DNA from: Clostridium cavendishii DSM 21758 | GTDB taxonomy: Bacteria > Bacillota > Clostridia > Clostridiales > Clostridiaceae | Reading direction: 5' to 3' | Length of the DNA: 64,000 nucleotides | Assembly (NCBI RefSeq): GCF_900141845.1 | Contig: NZ_FQZB01000004.1 | Location: 163,162-227,161, forward strand | Shown: positions 51,952 to 60,862 of the stretch, piece by piece | Position numbering within the stretch: the first letter of the stretch is position 1 | Layout: each line of letters starts with the position of its first letter | Translations under genes and position numbers: made by a program | The notes under the pieces: generated by a model | What the model was told of the DNA's origin: nothing | Databases searched by the model: none | What the model saw: only the letters and a program-made list of their open reading frames with translations

Positions 51952-53793
51952 ATGTCAAAGCTAAAAACATTTTTAGTAGGAAAACCATTAAAATCATCTG
52001 ATATACACCATGAAAAACTTAGTGTATTCAGAGGATTACCTATTTTATCCTCTGATGCTATATCTTCAGTAGCCTACGCAGTAGAAGAAATTCTATGGGT
52101 ATTGATACCTGTAATAGGTTTAGCATCTTTTAAGTATTTAGGATATGTTACTCTGGCCATATTAGGACTATTATCTATTCTAATATTCTCCTATAGACAA
52201 ACGATAAATAGTTATCCAAAAGGTGGAGGTTCTTACATAGTATCTAAAGAAAACTTAGGTGAAATTCCAAGTTTGGTTGCTGGTGCCTCACTAACTATAG
52301 ACTATATCCTTACTGTGGCAGTAAGCACTACAGCTGGAGTTGCAGCAATAACGTCTGCATTTCCTATTTTACTAAGATTTAAATTAGAACTTACAATAAT
52401 TATAATTTTAACTATGGCAATAGGAAATTTAAGAGGAATTCGTGATTCAGCTAAAATTTTTAGTTTACCAACATATTTCTTTTTAGTTATATGTATAATC
52501 ATGGTTGGTACTGGATTATTTAAATATTTTATACTTGGTATACAACCTGTACCTAATCCTGAAATAACACATCAAATTGGGGATTTAACTATCTTCTTAT
52601 TTTTAAAAGCCTTCTCATCAGGATGTTCAGCATTAACTGGTATAGAAGCTGTAAGTGATGGTGTTGCAAACTTTAAGGATCCAGCACCAAAGCATGCAAA
52701 ACAAGTCCTTTATTTAATGTTTCTTATAGTTTTTATTATATTTGGAGGTATTTCATATTTAGCAACTATATATCATGCATTTCCTACATTAGATAAAACA
52801 GTTGTATCTCAAATTGCAGAGCAAGTGTTTGGTAAAGGAAGTTTACTATTTCTGGTTATGCAATTTTCAACTACTTTAATACTTATAATGGCTGCTAATA
52901 CTGCATTTTCAGATTTTCCATTATTACTTTCTTTTATTTCAAAAGATGGATATGCACCAAGACAATTTGCTAAAAGAGGGGACAGGCTTAGTTTTTCAAA
53001 TGGAATTCTATTCTTATCACTTGCAGCTATTGTACTTGTAATAATATTTAGAGGCGAAAACCACCTTCTAATCCCACTATATTCAGTAGGAGTATTTATA
53101 TCATTCACATTATCTCAAAGCGGGATGGTAGTTAAATGGTATAAACAAAAAACAAACGGTTGGATTCATAAAGCAATGATTAATGGAATTGGAGCAACAA
53201 TAACCTTTGTAACTGCTATAGTAGTATCTATTAATAAATTCAAAGATGGAGCTTGGATTGTATTTATATTAGTTCCTGCTGTTATTCTTCTAATGAAAAG
53301 AATAAATAGACATTATAAAAAGGTTGCTGCCCAATTAAGTTTAGACAACAATTATTTTCCACAGTTTAATGAAACTGAAGCTAAAAGATTTATAGTTCCT
53401 GTTGCTTCCCTTAATGAAGCTGTTATAAAAACTATAAACTACGCCAAATGTCTTTCTAATGACATAACAGCTTTTCATATTTCTACAGATGATGCTGAAA
53501 CTGAAAAATTAAAAGTAAAATGGGAAAAACATAATATCGATATACCTCTTATAATAAAAAAAGATGAGTATAGAGATGTTTTAAATCCTTTATTAAAATT
53601 CATTGATTCTGAAGAATTTGCATCAAAAAAACAAGATATGATTACTGTGGTTATACCTCAATTTGTTACAGAAAAATGGTGGGGAAATTTACTTCATAAT
53701 CAAACAGCAGTATTTATGAAAAGAACTTTACTTAAGAGAAAAAATATAGCTGTTATATCTGTTCCATTTATAATAAAACAACAAAAATTATAA
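51952..53793 (+). CDS. kimA: KimA-type potassium/proton importer (APC family)
   Basis: This 613-residue transporter has twelve predicted helices and a C-terminal cytosolic domain of ~150 residues. KimA-like segments are VFRGLPILSSDAISSVAYA, SYPKGGGSYIVSKENLG, GASLTIDYILTVAVS and SSGCSALTGIEAVSDGV, with FPLLLSFISKDGYAPRQF further on. KimA proteins import potassium with protons at high affinity and are often inhibited by c-di-AMP through the C-terminal domain. The gene is monocistronic. The Shine-Dalgarno is separated from the ATG by a hairpin (see leader). The ATG is supported by an in-frame stop upstream and the family's usual N-terminal length. Confidence 0.85.
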   Translation: MSKLKTFLVGKPLKSSDIHHEKLSVFRGLPILSSDAISSVAYAVEEILWVLIPVIGLASFKYLGYVTLAILGLLSILIFSYRQTINSYPKGGGSYIVSKENLGEIPSLVAGASLTIDYILTVAVSTTAGVAAITSAFPILLRFKLELTIIIILTMAIGNLRGIRDSAKIFSLPTYFFLVICIIMVGTGLFKYFILGIQPVPNPEITHQIGDLTIFLFLKAFSSGCSALTGIEAVSDGVANFKDPAPKHAKQVLYLMFLIVFIIFGGISYLATIYHAFPTLDKTVVSQIAEQVFGKGSLLFLVMQFSTTLILIMAANTAFSDFPLLLSFISKDGYAPRQFAKRGDRLSFSNGILFLSLAAIVLVIIFRGENHLLIPLYSVGVFISFTLSQSGMVVKWYKQKTNGWIHKAMINGIGATITFVTAIVVSINKFKDGAWIVFILVPAVILLMKRINRHYKKVAAQLSLDNNYFPQFNETEAKRFIVPVASLNEAVIKTINYAKCLSNDITAFHISTDDAETEKLKVKWEKHNIDIPLIIKKDEYRDVLNPLLKFIDSEEFASKKQDMITVVIPQFVTEKWWGNLLHNQTAVFMKRTLLKRKNIAVISVPFIIKQQKL

Positions 53794-53860
53794 TATAATT
53801 TTAAAGTCTCAATTGAGCTAATCTTATGACTTCAAAATTTCATATATAAATGTATTAAAA

Positions 53861-53892
53861 TAAATGCACTAAGATTAATCTTAGTGCATTTA
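53861..53892. terminator. Terminator after kimA
   Basis: ATAAATGCACTAAGATT and AATCTTAGTGCATTTAT form a perfect palindromic stem 70 bases after the stop codon; A/T-runs flank both sides. Confidence 0.85.
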
Positions 53893-54047
53893 TAACTATT
53901 TTTATTATTTTACTCCTTGCTCATAACTCTCTACCATTATTCTAACCATTTCTCAGCCAACGCTTCAATTTTGTCTTAAAGAAAAATTTTCCTTGTCTAT
54001 TTTGTATTCCTACCTCTGAATACTTTAAACTCAAAAATTTTAAAGAT

Positions 54048-55097
54048 TTATCTATAAACTTCAAAAACTTCATTTTGCTTTAAATATCCACTATCTATTA
54101 GAACACTCTTTAAATTATTCTTATCTATAGATATTGGTGCAATAATAATAGCAGGTACATCTATTTTACCATTATTCACCTTAGCATTTGTATCCACTGC
54201 CTCTCCTCTAACCAACTTTATGGCAGCATCTATAGCTGCAGCTACTATTTCTCTAGTATCTTTTAAAACTGTCATAGATTGAGTCCTTTTGATTATTCTT
54301 TGAATTGCAGCTAAATCTCCATCTTGTCCTGTTACCACAACTTTACCATCCAAACCTTGCTTTTTCAATGCTTCAATAGCAGCACCTGCCGTTGCATCAT
54401 TTGGAGCCACTATAGCATCAACCTTATTATTATTATTTCTTAATGCTTCTTCTACTATCTTAAAGGCATTTTGGGGCTCCCAATTATCAACTGCCTTATC
54501 TGCAATTATGTTTATTTCTCCCTTATCTGCTAAAGGTTTTATATATGCCATTGCTCCATTCTTAATATAATAAGAATTATCATCTCTTGGATCGCCTGAC
54601 ATAATAATATAATTTCCCTTAGGAACATTTTGAGTAACAAATTTACCTTGAAGCTCTCCAATCCTAGTTTTATTAAAATTAACTAATAAGTCTACATCAC
54701 TGTTTTTTATAAGCCTATCATAATCTATTACCTTAATTCCTGCTTTATGTGCTTTTTCAACAATATCCTTTGCAGCTACTGAATCTACTGGTGCTAATAT
54801 TAATATATCTATTCCCTGTGAAATTAAGTTATCTACTTGTAGAGCTTGTTTATTTGAATCAGTATCAGCATTTTCTATAATGACTTTAACACCTTTATTC
54901 TTAGAATACTCTTCCATATAGTCTTTTTCTCTAATCCACTTCTCTTCTCTTTGAGTAGGCAAAGATATTCCTATGGTTATATCCTTTCTATCAGAAAACT
55001 CGTTATTTAAATTGAATTCTCCTATTATTATATTTAGCATATTTTCCTTCTCATAATAAACTGGCACAAAGAAAACGGCTGGTATTGACAGGTACAT
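54048..55097 (-). CDS. Xylose-binding (XylF-like) sugar-binding protein, orphan
   Basis: This 349-residue protein has a periplasmic-binding fold: ITIGISLPTQREEKWIREKD, NLISQGIDILILAPVDSVAA, KVIDYDRLIKNSDVDLLVNF, GDPRDDNSYYIKNGAM, NWEPQNAF, AIVAPNDATAGAAI and VVTGQDGDLAAIQRI. This is the XylF pattern. The N-terminus (MYLSIPAVFFVPVYYEKENM) has only a short hydrophobic patch and no lipobox Cys, so it is not a normal lipoprotein. No ABC ATPase or permease lies nearby. In clostridia related XylFII proteins work as sugar sensors for LytS kinases; none is adjacent here. GAGGTAA precedes the ATG. Confidence 0.8.
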   Translation of the reverse strand: MYLSIPAVFFVPVYYEKENMLNIIIGEFNLNNEFSDRKDITIGISLPTQREEKWIREKDYMEEYSKNKGVKVIIENADTDSNKQALQVDNLISQGIDILILAPVDSVAAKDIVEKAHKAGIKVIDYDRLIKNSDVDLLVNFNKTRIGELQGKFVTQNVPKGNYIIMSGDPRDDNSYYIKNGAMAYIKPLADKGEINIIADKAVDNWEPQNAFKIVEEALRNNNNKVDAIVAPNDATAGAAIEALKKQGLDGKVVVTGQDGDLAAIQRIIKRTQSMTVLKDTREIVAAAIDAAIKLVRGEAVDTNAKVNNGKIDVPAIIIAPISIDKNNLKSVLIDSGYLKQNEVFEVYR

Positions 55098-55483
55098 AGT
55101 TATTACCTCTTTAATTATTCATCCTAATAATTAGGATATTCAATTCCTTAAAATATAATAACATCTACTTATAGGGATATATTACTTTTTCTCATTTTAC
55201 ACTTAAATAATAAAATTATAATTATATATTTTTTCATTATGTCTAATAAATTCAACAGGCATTTAAAGCAACATAGTTTGAAAGTTTTAAATTAACACAT
55301 ACTATAAAATAGATTATATATAATTCTAAATTAGCTATTTTAAACTAAAAATATTTAGTTGTTATTATTTATTAATAAATTTGTTTTTATGTATAATATC
55401 AATTAGAACATATATATTAAAAACCATCATAAACTTTATAATTAAATAAAAAAAACCAGCAATAAAATTGCTGGCTAAAATAA
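55098..55483 (-). other. Gene-free stretch
   Basis: AT-rich with no gene. CCTAATTATTAGG at 55124-55136 is a palindrome close upstream of the sugar-binding protein gene and could be an operator. CCAGCAAT/ATTGCTGG at 55455-55474 is the terminator hairpin of the 3D-domain gene. Confidence 0.55.
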
Positions 55484-56485
55484 TTATTTTATAAGATATA
55501 CAGTAACATTTCTAACACCCCAGTTAGAGGCCTCAGATGAACTTGAAAAATATAAATCTATTCTATTTCCTTTTATAGCTCCACCAGTATCACAAGCTAC
55601 AGCATAACCATACCCTGGTATATAAACCTTTGTTCCTAGTGGTATTACTGAAGGATCTACTGCTATTGTGCTATACCCTTCTGAATTTCTAGAAACTGAT
55701 TTTCCAGTTGCAGTATAGCCTCCACCTGAATACGCAGTTGCTTTTGCTGAAACTGTCCTCAGATAAGTTAATTCTCCACCTCTAGATAAAGCTAAAGTTT
55801 TTAGCGTTCCTTGAACCATTTGTTTTGTTACCGGTTCTTTAGTTATAGCTTCTTTAATAGTCTTTCTGTCAATTTCCTTACCATTTTCATATACTATTCT
55901 AGTGGTGATTTCTTTTTCTCCATTCTGTCCTTCTTGAATAACTTTTGAATAGCTATTTGCAAGACTATCATCTTTCTTTACATTTACATCAAAAGCTAAG
56001 TCCTTTTTATCTATAACGTCTTTAATCTCAACTCTTACTATTTCTACATTAAGATCTTTATTTATCTTTGTATCTTTTGAAGGTAAAACCTTATCTTCAT
56101 CTTTAATATTTATACCTTCTGCTTTTAACATTGAAGCGATGTTATCCTCTGCTGTTTCAATAGTTAATTCTTTGTCATCAACTTTAACTTTTACATTAAC
56201 AGCTCTTTTAATTTTTATAGTTCCATTATTAGAAATATCTTTTTCAATACCCGGTTCAACTTTGTCTTTTTTACCTAAAACTATGTTATTATCGTGTAAA
56301 GCCCCTTGTACAGTACCCTTATAGGTTACTATTTTACTTTCCTGTCCGTCTATATTCACAGTTACTGTTTTTCTTAAGCAGTATATTGTAACTATTAGTG
56401 ATACAATTACTACTATACCTAATAATTGTGCCTTCTTTCCTCTTGAAAAGCTCTTGGTTAGCTTATCTTTAATATTTTTAAGCAT
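55484..56485 (-). CDS. YabE-like protein: DUF348 repeats, G5 and 3D domains
   Basis: This 333-residue wall-associated protein begins with an N-terminal membrane anchor or signal at about 20-38 (LLGIVVIVSLIVTIYCL). Two DUF348 repeats follow (about 40-150; VQGALHDNNIVLGKKDKV, IASMLKAEGINIKDEDKV). A G5 domain follows (about 150-230; YENGKEIDRKTI, then VTKQMVQGT). A C-terminal 3D domain (about 240-333) carries its aspartates in IAVDPSVIPLGTKVYI and ACDTGGAIKGNRIDLYF. This is the YabE/Rpf-like layout; 3D domains resemble lytic transglycosylase (MltA) active sites. Probably a peptidoglycan hydrolase for growth or spore outgrowth. A promoter about 340 bases upstream gives a long structured leader. 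Confidence 0.88.
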   Translation of the reverse strand: MLKNIKDKLTKSFSRGKKAQLLGIVVIVSLIVTIYCLRKTVTVNIDGQESKIVTYKGTVQGALHDNNIVLGKKDKVEPGIEKDISNNGTIKIKRAVNVKVKVDDKELTIETAEDNIASMLKAEGINIKDEDKVLPSKDTKINKDLNVEIVRVEIKDVIDKKDLAFDVNVKKDDSLANSYSKVIQEGQNGEKEITTRIVYENGKEIDRKTIKEAITKEPVTKQMVQGTLKTLALSRGGELTYLRTVSAKATAYSGGGYTATGKSVSRNSEGYSTIAVDPSVIPLGTKVYIPGYGYAVACDTGGAIKGNRIDLYFSSSSEASNWGVRNVTVYLIK

Positions 56486-56818
56486 TAATTAACGCCCTCC
56501 TTCTCTGGCAAAAGCATATCAGATTAAGTGAAACTTAACACTTAGATAAATTCTGTAATCTTATCTTAGTATTAGTTCATTACCCATTCATATAAAGCTT
56601 TTATCTATTCCGTTAAACTTTATTGCTTGGATACAATCTACTTTTACTTTTATTTATTTTTGTCAGAAAGGATTTTACACTGACCGGTTATACTCTTTAG
56701 TATTTTTTGGAAAATCAAAATCACTTAATGCTATTGTAACTCATACTATAATATTTAGCAAGTAATTACAATCCGAGTCCATAATTTATGGCTCTTTAAG
56801 ATTAATATTTTTCTCACT
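56486..56818 (-). ncRNA. Long structured 5' leader of the yabE-like gene
   Basis: Starting just after the promoter, the transcript begins AGCCGAGTGAG. CCGAGT pairs with ACTCGG (enclosing the perfect CCATAAATTATGG hairpin), and ATTGTAA can pair with TTACAAT next. It continues about 330 bases to GAAGGAGGGCG before the ATG. I could not match it to the c-di-AMP (ydaO) consensus or another known riboswitch. Regulatory function is inferred from length and folding. Confidence 0.4.
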
Positions 56819-56823
56819 CGGCT

Positions 56824-56852
56824 ATTGTACCATATTTTATTACAAAATTCAA
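56824..56852 (-). promoter_or_regulatory. Promoter of the yabE-like gene
   Basis: Minus-strand TTGAAT (56847-56852), 17 bases, TACAAT (56824-56829). Confidence 0.75.
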
Positions 56853-57078
56853 ATTCATAAATAAATCATGAATATACACTCTTTTCCCTAACCTCTTTTT
56901 TGTCGAATTTTGACTTAATTTTATACTATATATTTTCATTTCTTTATTGAATTGTTCTAAATTTTATTTTATAATGATTTTATTATCATTTGAGTTTTAA
57001 TTGAGAATGCATAGAATTTGATATTGAATCTTAATTATCATTTAGTTTTTTAATTAATTTTAAAATGGAGGTCTTATT

Positions 57079-58014
57079 TTGAATAGTAAAATAAAAATTG
57101 CTCGTTTATCTATATTCTCAAATACATTATTAATAATATTAAAAGTTATAGTATCTATAATAACTGGCTCTATGAGTATTTTTTCAGAAGCAATCCATTC
57201 CACAGTGGACTTACTAGCTTCTCTTATAACATTTATATCTGTTAAGTTTTCTGACAAGCCTGCTGATAAAGAACACCCTTATGGTCACGGAAAATATGAA
57301 AATATATCTGGAGTTATAGAAGCCCTATTAATACTTCTACCTGCTATATGGATAATAGTAGAAGCTTTTAAGAAACTTTTTATACCTCATGAAATATCAT
57401 CTCCTGGTATTGGATTTTTAGTTATGGCGATTTCCTCTTTCGTAAACTTTTTAGTATCTAGAAAGCTTTATATAGTAGCTAAGGAAAATGATTCCATAGC
57501 CCTAGAAGCAGATGCTTTACACTTAAAGGCAGATGTATATACTTCTTTAGGCGTAGCACTTGGTTTAATGCTTATCTTCTTTACTAAGATAACATTTTTA
57601 GATCCATTAATAGCAATACTTGTTTCCTGTTTCATAATTAAAGAATCTATAGAATTATTTATGAATGCTTTTTCTCCCCTTTTAGACACTAAAATATCTG
57701 ATGCAGAAATAGAAGCTATCGAAAAACTTATAAATAGCTATAATTCAGTTTATTGTAATTTTCATAACTTAAGAACAAGAAAAGCTGGTAGTAAAAAATA
57801 TATTGACTTACACCTAGTTATGCCAAAACATTTAACAGTAGAAGAAGCTTATAATTTAGCTTGTAATATAGAAACAGCTCTTCAAAATTCTCTTGCAAAT
57901 ACTGAAGTACTAATCCACTTAGAATCATGTAAGAACGATTGTACAACCTGCGATCATTTTAATAATTCTATATGTCAAAGAAAAACTTCAAAATCAAATT
58001 CAACATCGGCTTAA
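57079..58014 (+). CDS. Cation diffusion facilitator (metal efflux)
   Basis: This 311-residue CDF transporter has six membrane helices in the first ~205 residues. Metal-site motifs are SEAIHSTVDLLASL in helix 2, the DKEHPYGHGKYE loop, and ALEADALHLKADVYTSLGV in helix 5. A cytoplasmic domain follows (NLRTRKAGSKKYIDLHLVMP). The C-terminal tail is Cys-rich (CKNDCTTC and ICQ), which may add metal binding. The family exports Zn, Fe, Mn or Co by proton exchange; which metal is not clear. It starts with TTG at 57079, six bases after GGAGGT. Monocistronic. Confidence 0.88.
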   Translation: MNSKIKIARLSIFSNTLLIILKVIVSIITGSMSIFSEAIHSTVDLLASLITFISVKFSDKPADKEHPYGHGKYENISGVIEALLILLPAIWIIVEAFKKLFIPHEISSPGIGFLVMAISSFVNFLVSRKLYIVAKENDSIALEADALHLKADVYTSLGVALGLMLIFFTKITFLDPLIAILVSCFIIKESIELFMNAFSPLLDTKISDAEIEAIEKLINSYNSVYCNFHNLRTRKAGSKKYIDLHLVMPKHLTVEEAYNLACNIETALQNSLANTEVLIHLESCKNDCTTCDHFNNSICQRKTSKSNSTSA

Positions 58015-58049
58015 AGTTACATTTACTTAATATAAATAATAGAATCCAA

Positions 58050-58089
58050 AACAATTAAAGTCTAGGCTAATACCTAGACTTTAATTGTA
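58050..58089. terminator. Bidirectional terminator
   Basis: ACAATTAAAGTCTAGG and CCTAGACTTTAATTGT form a 16-bp stem between the CDF gene and the converging pot operon. Confidence 0.85.
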
Positions 58090-58094
58090 TATAT

Positions 58095-59921
58095 TTATTG
58101 TTTTACTTTTGACCAAATTTCATCAAAATCCTTAACTTTATCTCCTATATCCTTAAGGTATTCTCCTCTTTTTAAATATATATTATCAGGATAAACAGCT
58201 TTATCTTCCATTATCTTTTTATCTATATATTTATAAGCTTCTTTATTAGGATTTCCATAAGGAAATTTTTTAGATATTTCTGCACTTATCTCTGGTTGTA
58301 AAATAAAATCTATGAATTTTTCTGCTGCCTTTGTATTCTTAGCTCCTTTTGGTATTACAAAGTTATCTTGTTGAAGAAACAGTCCTTCCTTAGGTATTAC
58401 ATATTCTATATTTTTATTTTCTCTTTTTGCAAGACTTGCCTCTGCCCCCCAAGCAAATATGATTTTAGACTCTCCATTTATAAGACTAGTTTTGGGACTA
58501 TCACTATCATAAGACTTTACATTTGTTTGCAACTTCTTAAGCTCTTCCCTAGCTTTTTCTAAAGCGATAGGATCTGTTTCATTTATTGAATATCCTAATT
58601 TTTTAAGAGTAATACCTATAATAACTCTTTCATCATCTAATAATGTTATAGAATTTTTAAAATCACTTTTCCATAAATCAGCGTATCCTGTTATTTCTCC
58701 TAACTTTACTTTTGTTTTGTCATACCCTATAATGCCAGCAAGCCACATATATGGAATGCTATAATTGTTTCCTTTATCAAATGGTAAATTTAAAAAATCT
58801 TCACTTAAATTACTCATATTACTTATATCATTTTTATTTATTTCTTGTATAAGTTCTTGTTTTTTAAGAATTTCTACCATAAAATCACTAGCAACAGCAA
58901 TATCATAGTCTCCACCACCTGCCATAAGCTTTGCTAGCATTTCTTCATTAGATGAAAAAGTAGAATAATTAACCTTTATGTTATAAGTTTTTTCAAACTT
59001 TTCTATAACTTCTGGCGGAAGATATTCTGACCAATTAAATACATTAAGTTCCTCCTGCGTTTTAGCTTGAACTTTAGTCATTCCAAAAATTCCATAACCT
59101 AAAGAACCAACTAGAATGAACATTGTTATTAATATAATTCCTACCCTTTTCATTGTTAGATGTATTTTAGTAAGCTTTGCAGATAATATCAATATTATAA
59201 CTGTAAATATTAATATTATAGTAGATAAAGCATTTATTTCTGGGGTAACTCCAAACTTAACCATAGAAAACACCTTTAATGGTAATGTTGTACTATTAGG
59301 TCCTGATACAAAGAAACTTATTATTACATCATCTAAGGAAAGGGTAAATGCTAATAAACCTCCTGCTATTACACCTGGCATTATTATCGGTAATGTTACA
59401 TAAATTAATGTTTTAAAAGGATTAGCCCCTAAATCCATAGCTGCTTCTTCCACTGATTTATCAAAACCATCTAACCTTGTTTTAACTACAGCTATCACAT
59501 AAGCTATACTAAAAGTAACATGTGCTATAACTAAAGAAATTTTTCCAAGCGGCACATTTATAAGTGAAAAAAAGGCTAGCAAAGATATACCCATAACTAT
59601 CTCTGGTATAACTAATGGTAAATATAATACTGTATCTAAAAGTTTCTTACCTTTAAAATTATATCTATAAAGTCCTATCGCTGCTAAAGTTCCTATTATT
59701 ACAGATATAATAGTAGATATGACTGCAACTTCAAATGAATTTTTTACCGCCTCTAATATACCTACATTTGAAAATAAACTTTTATACCAATCAAATGTAA
59801 AACCAGTCCACATAACATTTAATTTTGATTTATTAAAACTAAAAGCTATAAGTACCATTATAGGTATATAAAGAAACATAAATATTAAAAACGCATATAC
59901 ATATTTAGCACCCTTTTTCAT
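58095..59921 (-). CDS. potCD: Fused polyamine permease PotC and binding protein PotD
   Basis: This is a 608-residue fusion. Residues 1-258 are a PotC-type permease with six helices and the EAA loop (VEEAAMDLGANPFKTLIYVT). A membrane helix at about 262-285 leads into a PotD-type spermidine/putrescine-binding domain (about 290-608). That domain shows LNVFNWSEYLPPEVIEKFEK, YDIAVASDFMVEIL, IPYMWLAGIIGYDKT, and IIFAWGAEASLAKREN. The fusion tethers the receptor to the outer membrane face and is common in clostridia. It starts two bases after potB. Last gene of potA-potB-potCD. Confidence 0.93.
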   Translation of the reverse strand: MKKGAKYVYAFLIFMFLYIPIMVLIAFSFNKSKLNVMWTGFTFDWYKSLFSNVGILEAVKNSFEVAVISTIISVIIGTLAAIGLYRYNFKGKKLLDTVLYLPLVIPEIVMGISLLAFFSLINVPLGKISLVIAHVTFSIAYVIAVVKTRLDGFDKSVEEAAMDLGANPFKTLIYVTLPIIMPGVIAGGLLAFTLSLDDVIISFFVSGPNSTTLPLKVFSMVKFGVTPEINALSTIILIFTVIILILSAKLTKIHLTMKRVGIILITMFILVGSLGYGIFGMTKVQAKTQEELNVFNWSEYLPPEVIEKFEKTYNIKVNYSTFSSNEEMLAKLMAGGGDYDIAVASDFMVEILKKQELIQEINKNDISNMSNLSEDFLNLPFDKGNNYSIPYMWLAGIIGYDKTKVKLGEITGYADLWKSDFKNSITLLDDERVIIGITLKKLGYSINETDPIALEKAREELKKLQTNVKSYDSDSPKTSLINGESKIIFAWGAEASLAKRENKNIEYVIPKEGLFLQQDNFVIPKGAKNTKAAEKFIDFILQPEISAEISKKFPYGNPNKEAYKYIDKKIMEDKAVYPDNIYLKRGEYLKDIGDKVKDFDEIWSKVKQ

Positions 59922-59923
59922 AA

Positions 59924-60850
59924 TTATACTAAGCCTCCTTTATCCGTTTTTCCACCAAGCTTAGTATATATTAATATAAATATTATCATTACAATCATTA
60001 AAATTACGGATATAGCAGCTCCAAAAGGCCAATCTCTAGCTGTTAAAAATTGATTTTTTATAAGATTACTCATAAGTACTACCTTACTTCCTCCCATTAA
60101 ATCTGTTATAAAAAACAAACCTAATGTTGGCACAAAAACTAGTAATGAACCTGAAAGTATACCTGATTTTGTAAGTGGCAAAGTAATATTAATAAATTTT
60201 TGTATAGGCGTAGCACCTAAATCATCAGCAGCTTCTAATATCCTCATATCAAGCTTTTCGATAGCTGCATAAAGGGGTAAAACCATAAATGGAAACATCA
60301 TATAAAGCATTCCTATCATGACTGCAATATCTGTATACATAATATGCATAGGTGATGCTATTATATTAAACTTCAAAAGTAACATATTAAGTAATCCTTC
60401 TGTTCTTAGTATAATAATCATAGCATAACTTCTAACCAAGGAATTTGTCCAAAATGGTAAAATTACTAATAACAATAGTATTGGTTTAATCTTTTTTTGT
60501 GCTTTTGCTATTATAAATGCAAACGGATAACCAAATACTAAACATATTATTGTTGTCAATACTGCTATCCCTAAAGATTTTATAAATATATCAATATAAA
60601 GCGGATTCGCAAGTCTTAAATAATTTGAAAATGTAAGTGTATATTTTATATCACCAAATTCTCCTCTTGTACAAAAACTTACAATTAATATTATTATAAT
60701 AGGTATTAAGAAAAAAGCTAACATCCACAGTGAAACTGGTAGTAAAAATGCAGCAGGTCCTGTTAATTTTTTTATCTTATTATTTATATAATTAATATTT
60801 CTTGCTTTCAAAGTGATTTTATTATTACTAACGTAGGATTTTTGAATCAT
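59924..60850 (-). CDS. potB: Polyamine ABC transporter permease PotB
   Basis: A 308-residue permease with six helices after a ~30-residue N-terminal cytosolic tail. Motifs include KIKPILLLLVILPFWTNSLV, VRSYAMIIILRTEGLLN and the EAA loop LEAADDLGATPIQKFINITL. It pairs with the PotC half of the downstream fusion to form the polyamine channel. It starts 12 bases after potA and ends two bases before potCD. GGAGGGT precedes the ATG. Confidence 0.93.
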   Translation of the reverse strand: MIQKSYVSNNKITLKARNINYINNKIKKLTGPAAFLLPVSLWMLAFFLIPIIIILIVSFCTRGEFGDIKYTLTFSNYLRLANPLYIDIFIKSLGIAVLTTIICLVFGYPFAFIIAKAQKKIKPILLLLVILPFWTNSLVRSYAMIIILRTEGLLNMLLLKFNIIASPMHIMYTDIAVMIGMLYMMFPFMVLPLYAAIEKLDMRILEAADDLGATPIQKFINITLPLTKSGILSGSLLVFVPTLGLFFITDLMGGSKVVLMSNLIKNQFLTARDWPFGAAISVILMIVMIIFILIYTKLGGKTDKGGLV

Positions 60851-60862
60851 TTTTATACCCTC

